In this document: positions 34,484-41,620 of the stretch, piece after piece
Numbering within the stretch: position 1 is the first letter of the stretch
Layout of the letters: each line of letters begins with the position of its first letter
Assembly: GCF_900108065.1 (NCBI RefSeq)
Contig: NZ_FNVQ01000001.1
Coordinates: forward strand, 1,550,001-1,614,000
From: Marinobacterium lutimaris
GTDB taxonomy: Bacteria > Pseudomonadota > Gammaproteobacteria > Pseudomonadales > Balneatricaceae
Length of the DNA stretch: 64,000 nt
Reading direction: 5' to 3'
Notes under the pieces: model-generated
What the model was told of the DNA's origin: nothing
The model's input: the letters and a program-made list of their open reading frames with translations, nothing else
Database searches by the model: none
Translations under genes and position numbers: made by a program

Positions 34484-34500
34484 GCCAATACTGAGGCAAC

Positions 34501-34527
34501 AAAAAAGGGCCGCACTGGCGGCCCTTT
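34501..34527 (-). terminator. Terminator after the major tail protein gene
   Basis: GGGCCGC (34507-34513) and GCGGCCC (34518-34524) form a 7-bp stem with a 4-base loop. On the minus strand it is followed by six T residues (34506-34501), a textbook terminator 20 bp past the major tail stop. On the plus strand only TTTCC follows, so it could also weakly end the DUF1660-like transcript. It would lower expression of the tail genes beyond. Confidence 0.85.
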
Positions 34528-34546
34528 CCGGTAAAGCAGGGATGCA

Positions 34547-35296
34547 TTACGCCGCCATTTTGATGTTCGCGTACTTCGACTTTTCAGAACCGGATACGGT
34601 GTCATCACGCAGGATGGAAACCGTGAACTGAGCCGTAGCGTAGTCGTCAGAGATCAACGGCAGGCCACCGGTCGGAGACAGCTTGCAGCGGTGGAAAGTG
34701 CCCAGGTGCGGTTTACCGGAACGCACTTCGTTGAGGCCGTCGAAGTAAAACTCGTACTCTTCTCCCACTTCCAGCAGCATTTCCACGGTACGGGAGTTCA
34801 GCGCGGTATAGCTGACTTCGATATCAGCGGCGTCGGCAATATCACCTTCAAGGATCAGAATACCGCCGTTCTTCAGCTCGTAGTCGGTGCCTTCCACGTA
34901 TGTGGTAGAAGCGCCGGTATTGGTCACAGTGACGGTATCGGACATATCCGGTACGTGATCGAGCTTGACCAAAGAGCCCTGAATACCAACGGTATGAGCC
35001 TCGGCAGACTGTGCACCGCCGGTTACCTCAGTGGCCTTACCTGCGGTCAAGCGCGCCACGTTGGAGGGGCTGAGGTTGGTCAGGGTAATGGTCGCAGTCA
35101 TGGACTCAATAGAGTCCTGCTGATCGGCCAAGCCGCCACCGGCATTCTCATAATCCTGCATCTGCTGGGTGGCCACGGAGATCGCAATAGAGATCTCGGA
35201 AGCGTTGCCCATCGGCAGCAAACCCTCGGTACCTGAGCGCTTACGCAGGTAGCCGGTGCCCTTGCCCTTGTAGTATTCGTTCACCAGTACAGACAT
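34547..35296 (-). CDS. Major tail protein
   Basis: The 249-residue product begins MSVLVNEYYKGKGTGYLRKR and has the mixed beta pattern of tail-tube proteins. Examples are EISIAISVATQQMQDYENAG, SMTATITLTNLSPSNVARLT and FYFDGLNEVRSGKPHLGTFH. It lies between the connector genes and the tape measure, and a strong terminator follows it, the arrangement expected for an abundant structural protein. Confidence 0.85.
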   Translation of the reverse strand: MSVLVNEYYKGKGTGYLRKRSGTEGLLPMGNASEISIAISVATQQMQDYENAGGGLADQQDSIESMTATITLTNLSPSNVARLTAGKATEVTGGAQSAEAHTVGIQGSLVKLDHVPDMSDTVTVTNTGASTTYVEGTDYELKNGGILILEGDIADAADIEVSYTALNSRTVEMLLEVGEEYEFYFDGLNEVRSGKPHLGTFHRCKLSPTGGLPLISDDYATAQFTVSILRDDTVSGSEKSKYANIKMAA

Positions 35297-35309
35297 GGCT
35301 TACTCTCCT

Positions 35310-35483
35310 TTATTCAGCCACACGCTGGGCTTTCAGGATGTTGGCCTGGCCCGGTGTGCAGGTGATTTTTGCGCCCTTCTTGTATTCCTTACGGGCGAAG
35401 GTAGTGCCAGCCTCAGCCGTGACAGTCACGGTGACTTTGGCGGTATCGTTTGCGGCTTCAGTCGCCTTGGTTGTTTCTGTCAC
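35310..35483 (-). CDS. Small protein next to the major tail gene
   Basis: A GTG-started frame of 57 codons follows an AAGGAGTAAGACC leader, and its start overlaps the tail of the GroES-like region closely (5 bp gap). The product begins with a Thr/Ala-rich stretch (TETTKATEAANDTAKVTVTV) and ends in a short basic segment (FARKEYKKGAKITC). It is compact and well placed between two real genes, so I regard it as genuine. No family is recognised. Confidence 0.65.
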   Translation of the reverse strand: MTETTKATEAANDTAKVTVTVTAEAGTTFARKEYKKGAKITCTPGQANILKAQRVAE

Positions 35484-35487
35484 GGTC

Positions 35488-35769
35488 TTACTCCTTGCAC
35501 AGAATGAACTCTTCCGAGATCACCAGGTAGTTTTCATCGCCCTGCTTCACTTCGGTACCATGGGTTTTGCCGAAGTAGACGGTATCGCCCACTTTGACTT
35601 CGCACTCCTTCACCGAGCCATCCGGCATAGTGAAAGATTCGTTGGCCGCTACCACTTCGCCGCGGTAGGGCTTCTCCAGCGCAGAGCCTGGCAAAACGAT
35701 GCCACCAGCAGTCTTCGCTTCCTGTTCAATTACTTTCAAAACGATGTTGTCGCGGATCGGCTTAAGCAT
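35488..35769 (-). CDS. GroES (Cpn10) co-chaperonin homologue
   Basis: The 93-residue product aligns with GroES over its whole length. It opens LKPIRDNIVLKV and carries the mobile loop GGIVLPGSALEKPYRGEVV, whose IVL tripeptide contacts GroEL. It continues with VKVGDTVYFGKTHGTEVK and ends ENYLVISEEFILC. It sits inside the structural operon between a tail-completion gene and the major tail gene, overlapping the former by 8 bp. Phage co-chaperonins such as T4 Gp31 help host GroEL fold the capsid protein. No GroEL gene is nearby. Confidence 0.92.
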   Translation of the reverse strand: MLKPIRDNIVLKVIEQEAKTAGGIVLPGSALEKPYRGEVVAANESFTMPDGSVKECEVKVGDTVYFGKTHGTEVKQGDENYLVISEEFILCKE

Positions 35770-36235
35770 ATTGTTCTGTCACCCTGAAACTGATTGCCTG
35801 GCTGAAAAATGCGTAGTCATCACCCGATTCAGGCGTATCGAAAGGACAGTCCTGAATGGTCAAATCTGAGATCTTCAGTCTCTGGTTTTCAGGGTCGAAA
35901 ACAAGTGAACGGCGAACGTCTTTGAGCAGGTTAAGCAGATCGGTTACCGAGTCTTCAGAATCCTTGACGGAGACGGCGCCATCGATATGCACAGTCACCA
36001 CATCAATAAGGCTTTCATTACCCGCGGTGGCGTTTTGCGGGGCGCTTGTCTTAGGACGGTAAGCAATGACCGGAAAGGCGATCGGCTCACGGTGGCGGTT
36101 CTTATTACTGAAGATAAACTCCAACCAGCCACGCTTGATGTTCGGGCTGTGGTTGTAGCCGTTGGCAGTAGAAATGGTTTCCAATCGACTCTTGATAAAA
36201 TCGAGCCCTTCCAGAATATCGCTGGTCTTGTTCAT
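35762..36235 (-). CDS. Tail terminator / minor tail protein (gpU-like position)
   Basis: The 157-residue product begins MNKTSDILEGLDFIKSRLET and includes HREPIAFPVIAYRPKT and SVTDLLNLLKDVRRSLVFD. This helix-then-beta pattern is typical of tail-terminator proteins of lambda-like phages. Function is inferred from fold pattern and from the order connector, gpZ-like, this gene, major tail. Confidence 0.7.
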   Translation of the reverse strand: MNKTSDILEGLDFIKSRLETISTANGYNHSPNIKRGWLEFIFSNKNRHREPIAFPVIAYRPKTSAPQNATAGNESLIDVVTVHIDGAVSVKDSEDSVTDLLNLLKDVRRSLVFDPENQRLKISDLTIQDCPFDTPESGDDYAFFSQAISFRVTEQYA

Positions 36236-36867
36236 GCGCCTATCGCCTTCATAAATCGTTGTTTGGCTTCGCTCATAGCCCTGGGTGCAACGCGGGCGCG
36301 GGAGTCATAGAAGTGCTGGTTCACCGATGGGCCGTAAAGCGCCTTGAAGCGCAACTGTTCCGCCGTCCGAACGCGACCGAACTGTTCCGCTCTCTCCTTG
36401 CCACCATGCTTGAAGTTGCGCGCTTCGCCCTTCTTGTACTTCACCAGGCGCTCTATGATCAGCGGCTTGCCGTTGGACTTTGCGCGAGGGATCACGAATG
36501 CGTTTCTAAGTACCCCACCACTTCTGCCACGCCGCACGCGCAGCCGGACACCCTTGCGACCCGGCATGACCTTGTAATCGAAGTTATCCGCGCGGGTTGC
36601 GCGTGAACGGGCACCTACCACCGCCTCTAGCCGCCCAGGGCTGGCCCTGCGCATTACGCGCACCTTGTTACCGATGTAATCGGATTTGATGCGGAAGTAG
36701 GCGTTCCACTCTTCGGCAGTCAAAGTAACGGTGTCTTCAGCGGCAAAGTTGACGGCATCGGCCAGCGCGGCCTCTATTTCATCTTCGCGCTTTTTCAGCT
36801 TGGACTTGATCTGTTCAAAGGCTGCAGAGTCGAACAGGTGGGCGCCGCTGCTTTGATACCTGGCCAT
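36232..36867 (-). CDS. Minor tail protein, gpZ-like
   Basis: The 211-residue product is very basic in its middle (VRVMRRASPGRLEAVVGARS, GRKGVRLRVRRGRSGGVLRN) and contains FVIPRAKSNGKPLIIERL. This pattern is typical of the gpZ / HK97 gp10-like tail connectors. It overlaps genes on both sides by 1-4 bp. The C-terminal helix ends SEAKQRFMKAIGA. Confidence 0.78.
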   Translation of the reverse strand: MARYQSSGAHLFDSAAFEQIKSKLKKREDEIEAALADAVNFAAEDTVTLTAEEWNAYFRIKSDYIGNKVRVMRRASPGRLEAVVGARSRATRADNFDYKVMPGRKGVRLRVRRGRSGGVLRNAFVIPRAKSNGKPLIIERLVKYKKGEARNFKHGGKERAEQFGRVRTAEQLRFKALYGPSVNQHFYDSRARVAPRAMSEAKQRFMKAIGA

Positions 36868-37178
36868 TACCGCTCTCCGATAATGAACACCAGCTTGGCG
36901 GGGGTTTCGTCCTTAACGGCTTCCAGCAGGTAATCGATGCCGGTTTCCAGATCCTTCAGCGTGTCACCCAGCTTAGGATCGCTGTTGGCCCGGTCAAAGG
37001 TACCGGTGGCGACAATGCCGCCGAACATGCCGTCTTGGTACAGTTCTACTTTGCGGTTGATCACCACCATCACCGGGGTTTCTTCCTCGGTGGTGGCGTT
37101 GATCAGAATAGAAGCGTGACCCAGAACGTCATTAACGACGCTCTGGTTCTCATCCATGATGTCACGCAAAAGGGACAT
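36867..37178 (-). CDS. Head-tail joining protein
   Basis: The 103-residue product begins MSLLRDIMDENQSVVNDVLG and carries beta strands VMVVINRKVELYQDGMFGGI and LLEAVKDETPAKLVFIIGER. Size, order and pattern fit the lambda gpFII-type attachment proteins that close the portal ring. It overlaps its neighbours by one base on each side. Confidence 0.72.
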   Translation of the reverse strand: MSLLRDIMDENQSVVNDVLGHASILINATTEEETPVMVVINRKVELYQDGMFGGIVATGTFDRANSDPKLGDTLKDLETGIDYLLEAVKDETPAKLVFIIGER

Positions 37179-37516
37179 TAGACCGCCACGCCATTAAGGC
37201 GAACATCGGCCTCAGTGGTACCGGAGGCCAAAGCTTCCATAAACACACCGATTTCGGTGTTATCTGTGGCAGTGGTGGTCACGTAACCGTTGGTCGCATC
37301 CCAGTAGGCCTTGCCAAACTGGCCAGGGGTGTCGGTGGACAGCTTTGGCAGATTGAACACGCCTTCCACCGTGCCTACGCACTCATAACCTTCCGGCACC
37401 GAAAGCACCGGAATGACAACCAGTGAACCAACTACCAGGGGGATGCCCGCAGCAGCACCACCAGTCGGTGCAATAAAATCGACTGTTTCACCCTTCTGTA
37501 CGAAGTTTTTCATCAC
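37178..37516 (-). CDS. DUF2190 capsid-associated protein
   Basis: The 112-residue product matches DUF2190, with MKNFVQKGETVDFIAPTGGA at the start and FGKAYWDATNGYVTTTA toward the end. DUF2190 proteins lie next to capsid genes in many phages and are thought to be decoration or trimeric spike proteins. It follows the capsid fusion gene by 33 bp and precedes the connector gene. Confidence 0.87.
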   Translation of the reverse strand: MMKNFVQKGETVDFIAPTGGAAAGIPLVVGSLVVIPVLSVPEGYECVGTVEGVFNLPKLSTDTPGQFGKAYWDATNGYVTTTATDNTEIGVFMEALASGTTEADVRLNGVAV

Positions 37517-37549
37517 TTATCTCCTGTACCTGTAAGAGGTGTCCGGCGC

Positions 37550-39526
37550 TTATTCAGCGCCGGTTGCCTTGGCCATACCGCGCCAGTCGATCAGACCTGC
37601 CCCGAAGTCCTTGCGAACTTTGATTTCCAGACCATCCACGTCAGTGCTGGTGTTCACTTCGGTGTACATCTCCTCTTCACCGGAGAGGTAGGCGTACTCG
37701 AAAGTGTCAGCCATCGCACTGAAGGCGTACCAGGCAGCGGGGTCGATTACAGACAGGCGCGGCTCAACGACGATTTCCATACGCTGACGCGGTGCCTGGT
37801 CTTCGATCTTCGCGGCCACGATACGCGGCAAAAGTAGGTCTTCCGCGGTGGTTTCTAGCTCTTCAGGTACCGCAATCGCGTCGTACATGATGTTCATGAA
37901 CTGGCCGTCTACAGTCTTCTGCTTGCGGCCAAGAACGCGCAGGGCGGTGAGCGCAGCCTTGCTCAAAGCAGAACCGCTGGTAAGCAGGTTGCCGTGATCG
38001 GCATGGTACAGCGCCTTACCATCGGACATTTTGTGGTTAGCGGCTGCGCCTTTGATGAAGTCGTAGTTCAGGAGCAGGCCCCAAACGATATCGCTTTCGA
38101 GGCGAGCGCCAGCCGGACCAAACATCCGCGGGGTACGATCAATGGCGTTCATATCGTCATTGATCAGCATCTGGCGGGTGAAGCCGATTTTGCGGGCAAA
38201 GGTGCTGATGGCGTACTTCTCTTTCTGTTCAGAGAAGGTGCCAGCCTTGTACTCGCCGTGTTCACCCAGCGGCAGCAGGGACGGCGCATCACCAAGGCGG
38301 TACAGGTGCTTCTCGCGGAAATCGTTCACGGTGGCGCGACGACCCAGCCGCTGGAAGGTACGCGGGGTTTCGTTGTAGGCGTCCAGCAAATTCTTGTTCA
38401 TTACGTTTTCAAGAATCAGCGGGAAGTCACTTGTCGAGTGCAGCGCACGCTCCGCGATCTTCTGGCGAGACATACCACGGATGCTGACGCCCTGACGCGC
38501 CAGCAGGTCGCGGGCCATTTCCATCATGGTCATGCCGGAGAATTCGCGGGCGCCATCGGTCATCTTGGCTCCACCCACGTTGGCGCGAACCATCAGATAC
38601 TCTTCAGCGGAACGAACCAGCGCCTCACCGTGATCACGACGACCATCAGAGCGCAGATCCAGGTCGGTACCGTAAGACTTCAGATCGCCCGCCTGGCGGG
38701 TTTCGGCCATCTTGTCGAGCACCTGTTTGCGGAATTCATCGATCGCCACACCACGGCCAAAGGCGTCGATGGCAAAGTTATCGTCCAGGCCAGCAGCACG
38801 GGAGGCTTCCAGCATCGGGTTGAGTTGAGCCCGGGCATTGGCCGCAACCTGCTCTGTATCAACAGCGCGATTCTGCGGTTCAGCCGGAGTTTTGCGCTGC
38901 TCGGTAGCAGGCTGATCCTGCGGAGCATCTTCGCGCTTGTCGTCTACAGGTTTCGGCATCTCATCCACCTTAATTGTCAGTTTGACTTCGTGAGTTTCGG
39001 TATTCGCACGCTCGGCCTCACGGGTACCGTTCGTGGTTTCAAAGCTGACCGGGACGATGGACAGTTCCAGCGGTTCCCAGTCGACTGCTTTGCGTTTTTC
39101 GGTGCCGCCGGCTGGGCGCCCCACCTGGTATTCGTAGATCCGGTAGCCCAGCGACACATGGCGAAGAATTCCGTCAGCCACATCATTGAAAACGTCTTCA
39201 TGATTGCGACTGAAACGGCAGGTGCCGACCAGCTGACCACCCTCGATACGCCACTCTTCCGTCACGCCGAGAACAGCATCAATCCCGGCGTATCGGTTAT
39301 GGCTGTCCAGAACACTAAGGCCTTTATCAAGACGCTCAGCCCGAATGGCCTTGTCGCTGACTTCAAGCGACTCAAGAAAACGGGAGTCATTCCACCAGTC
39401 GTAGCGCTCCCCCTCTTCGCCGGTGGTGAACACCACTTCAACCGTCCGGTTTTCATGATCTACCGTGTCCGGCTTGAAAAACGCCTTACCCTTAAGGTTT
39501 GGCATCTGCTCTTTGCGGGTCGGCAT
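37550..39526 (-). CDS. Prohead protease / major capsid protein fusion
   Basis: One 658-residue frame joins two functions that are usually separate. Residues 1-190 look like an HK97-type prohead protease (VEVVFTTGEEGERYDWW, SVLDSHNRYAGIDAVLGV with the catalytic-type His, then LSLGYRI-like and LELSIVPVSF). A charged linker (about 190-300, KPVDDKREDAPQDQP) resembles a scaffold or delta domain. The rest is a capsid subunit of the HK97 fold (MTMMEMARDLLARQGVSIRG, ISTFARKIGFTRQMLINDD). Such fusions are known. Self-cleavage during maturation would release the capsid domain. Confidence 0.88.
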   Translation of the reverse strand: MPTRKEQMPNLKGKAFFKPDTVDHENRTVEVVFTTGEEGERYDWWNDSRFLESLEVSDKAIRAERLDKGLSVLDSHNRYAGIDAVLGVTEEWRIEGGQLVGTCRFSRNHEDVFNDVADGILRHVSLGYRIYEYQVGRPAGGTEKRKAVDWEPLELSIVPVSFETTNGTREAERANTETHEVKLTIKVDEMPKPVDDKREDAPQDQPATEQRKTPAEPQNRAVDTEQVAANARAQLNPMLEASRAAGLDDNFAIDAFGRGVAIDEFRKQVLDKMAETRQAGDLKSYGTDLDLRSDGRRDHGEALVRSAEEYLMVRANVGGAKMTDGAREFSGMTMMEMARDLLARQGVSIRGMSRQKIAERALHSTSDFPLILENVMNKNLLDAYNETPRTFQRLGRRATVNDFREKHLYRLGDAPSLLPLGEHGEYKAGTFSEQKEKYAISTFARKIGFTRQMLINDDMNAIDRTPRMFGPAGARLESDIVWGLLLNYDFIKGAAANHKMSDGKALYHADHGNLLTSGSALSKAALTALRVLGRKQKTVDGQFMNIMYDAIAVPEELETTAEDLLLPRIVAAKIEDQAPRQRMEIVVEPRLSVIDPAAWYAFSAMADTFEYAYLSGEEEMYTEVNTSTDVDGLEIKVRKDFGAGLIDWRGMAKATGAE

Positions 39527-39568
39527 ACTCCGTCTCCCTGTTTCAATTACTGGCCATTTGTACAGCCG

Positions 39569-41077
39569 TTACTCGGGGGTGTCTGTTGTGGAATCGTCTT
39601 TATTTGCGCCAGCATTGCTGTCGCTATTACTGCTGGCCGAGTCGTTGTTATCCAGCTGATTACCGGCAAAGCTGAACTTGCTCGGATCGAAGTCGAACGG
39701 CAGATCACCCATGGTCGTTTTGGCTTCTTTCCAGGCCTCGATTGCATCCTCGAACTTGAGTCCGTATTTCTGGGTGAACTGCTGTGGCGTCATGGCGCCG
39801 GTGCGCACCTTGCGGATATCCACCTCAAGCTCTTCTTTCGGATTGACGGCAGATCGGGGCGGAAGCACCCATTTGCGGGTTACGTTCGGCTTACCAGATG
39901 TGACGGTGTAGATTTCATCGAACCAATCGTGAACGCGGTTCAGGCCTGGCAGCATCATGAAGTTCTGCCAGCGGTCCAGGTTGGTGTAGAACTCGCCACG
40001 CGCCAGACGGCCAGACGCCCAGGTCACCTTGCTGAAGTCGCCGGTTATCTGTTCGCGGGTAGTGCCAACACCCACGGCGATATCTTGAAGAACGTCACCA
40101 TTGAAATCGGTGGTCTGGTTCAGATTCGGCGGGGTGACGGTGGTGATATCGGTGTTCTGATCGACATAAGCGATCATCCCCTTCTCGATTTCTGAGTATG
40201 GGGTGCCGTCTTCATCGCGCAGCGGGTTGGACTTATCACCCAGCCCCATATCCTTTGGCGGTTCTTTAATGATCACACCAAAGCAGGCTGCCATGTGCTG
40301 TAGAAGCAGGGTCGCGTCTCGCCATTCCTGACGCTGGTTGATCAGGTCGGCAACCGGGTGGTACCAACTAACGCCAAGGTGTTGGCCCGGGCGATCTTTC
40401 CAGTAGATATGGATAATCTCGCTGGCCGGGTAATACTTGCTCTCTTCGTAGTGCAGCCGGGTGGTCAGCCGGGTCTTCAGCCAGTATCCCTGGATGATGC
40501 CGTCGCCGTTGTACTGAATGCCGCTGACAATCTCGCCACCGCCATCGGTGAAGCCGGACTTACTTTCGTCCAGGTACTGTTGTTCCAGCGTTTGCAGGAC
40601 CAGCGGAAATGCGAGGGCGTTGTTCATGACGCGACGAATAAATACGCCGCCAGACTCTACGACGGTACCGGCCCATAGGTGCTGTAACCCCCACAAGTTG
40701 TAGTGCCCTTCGTAGTCACAGGCGGTGCTGCTGGCCCATTCGTCAAAGGTGGTTTTGTACTTCTTCACCCGGCGCTCAGATCCGCCGATATAGTTGGGCT
40801 TGATGCCGTCGCCAACCATGTTGGAAGCGATCACTGCCTTGATTCGATTACCGATGGCGGTATTACGCACCAGATCCTGAGCGCCGCCGGCTAAGCCTTT
40901 GTGACCCCGCGCCGCCTCTTCAGCCGCACGCCCACCGGTGCGCTTATAACCGCCGGAGGTTCGAGTAGGCCGGGCAGCGTCGTAGTCGCGCAGCGCGGTC
41001 AGCATCATGCGGTCCCGCTGACGCTCTACCGCCTTGCTCGGCTTAACGACTTCATACCATTTATCGATCAGGTTCAT
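39569..41077 (-). CDS. Lambda-family portal protein
   Basis: The 502-residue product matches lambda gpB-type portals: MLTALRDYDAARPTRTSGGY, then DLVRNTAIGNRIKAVIASNM, then GTVVESGGVFIRRVM, then QLTGDFSKV-type residues at ITGDFSKVTWASGRLARGEF. Portals form the dodecameric DNA gate at a capsid vertex. The C-terminal 30 residues are Ser/Asn/Asp-rich and probably disordered. It overlaps the gpW gene by 4 bp. Confidence 0.93.
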   Translation of the reverse strand: MNLIDKWYEVVKPSKAVERQRDRMMLTALRDYDAARPTRTSGGYKRTGGRAAEEAARGHKGLAGGAQDLVRNTAIGNRIKAVIASNMVGDGIKPNYIGGSERRVKKYKTTFDEWASSTACDYEGHYNLWGLQHLWAGTVVESGGVFIRRVMNNALAFPLVLQTLEQQYLDESKSGFTDGGGEIVSGIQYNGDGIIQGYWLKTRLTTRLHYEESKYYPASEIIHIYWKDRPGQHLGVSWYHPVADLINQRQEWRDATLLLQHMAACFGVIIKEPPKDMGLGDKSNPLRDEDGTPYSEIEKGMIAYVDQNTDITTVTPPNLNQTTDFNGDVLQDIAVGVGTTREQITGDFSKVTWASGRLARGEFYTNLDRWQNFMMLPGLNRVHDWFDEIYTVTSGKPNVTRKWVLPPRSAVNPKEELEVDIRKVRTGAMTPQQFTQKYGLKFEDAIEAWKEAKTTMGDLPFDFDPSKFSFAGNQLDNNDSASSNSDSNAGANKDDSTTDTPE

Positions 41078-41283
41078 TTAACCGTCCCAAAGCGTACCCG
41101 GCGAACACCCCGGGGCTTGTTGGCGTGCTCAATACCAAGTTCCGTTTCCATCAGTTCGATCGCTTCGCGCATCTGCTTCATGGACTGGTACTCAATCCAG
41201 GTATCACCCTCGCGCACACGCAGTACGCCACGGGCGTATGCCTTTTTGAGGTTGGCGAGTTGATCTGTGGTGAAGGTGGTCAT
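41074..41283 (-). CDS. gpW-like head-tail connector
   Basis: This 69-residue protein has the size and pattern of lambda gpW. It opens MTTFTTDQLANLKKAYARGV, then WIEYQSMKQMREAIELME, then a basic tail. gpW joins the filled head before tail attachment. It overlaps the portal gene and the preceding small gene by 4 bp each, as in lambda where W precedes B. Confidence 0.9.
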   Translation of the reverse strand: MTTFTTDQLANLKKAYARGVLRVREGDTWIEYQSMKQMREAIELMETELGIEHANKPRGVRRVRFGTVK

Positions 41284-41558
41284 TCACACACCTCTTCACG
41301 CGGATACGACACCGGGCCTGCTTCATAGGAAGAGATACACAGACCGTTTTCGTCAGTAATCGCATCAGGCAAAGGCAGAATTCCGCTGCCTTCCATCTCT
41401 TCAGCGACCTTTTGGATATAAACCGCGCAACGCTCACCGTAGTCCTCGACCGGAACTCCATCGTCATCAAGGATCTCTTCGAATTCGTCCGGGTTATCGG
41501 CGTAACGGGTGGCCCACTCGTTGAACACGGCGACCAACTGGCTTCGGGTGAGGTTCAT
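41280..41558 (-). CDS. Small acidic hypothetical protein
   Basis: I chose the ATG at 41558, which has GGAG six bases upstream. The 92-residue product (begins MNLTRSQLVAVFNEWATRYA) is strongly acidic with a Pro/Leu middle (SGILPLPDAI). It sits between terminase and gpW with a 4-bp overlap to gpW. I know no function. Confidence 0.65.
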   Translation of the reverse strand: MNLTRSQLVAVFNEWATRYADNPDEFEEILDDDGVPVEDYGERCAVYIQKVAEEMEGSGILPLPDAITDENGLCISSYEAGPVSYPREEVCE

Positions 41559-41620
41559 GACTCGCTCCGGCATTGATATATGCCACCGAGTCTCCGGTGA
41601 TCGGCGTCGAAAACAATTCC

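Noticed and set aside
34225-34608. A 127-codon minus-strand frame between the major tail and tape measure genes.
   Set aside because: It overlaps the end of the major tail gene and the terminator, has no ribosome site, and its sequence is Arg/Pro/Ser-rich and unlike any chaperone; the plus-strand DUF1660-like ORF explains the interval better.
37994-40195. A 733-codon plus-strand open frame opposite the capsid and portal genes.
   Set aside because: It is antisense to two firmly identified genes and has no family features; long antisense frames are common in GC-rich DNA.
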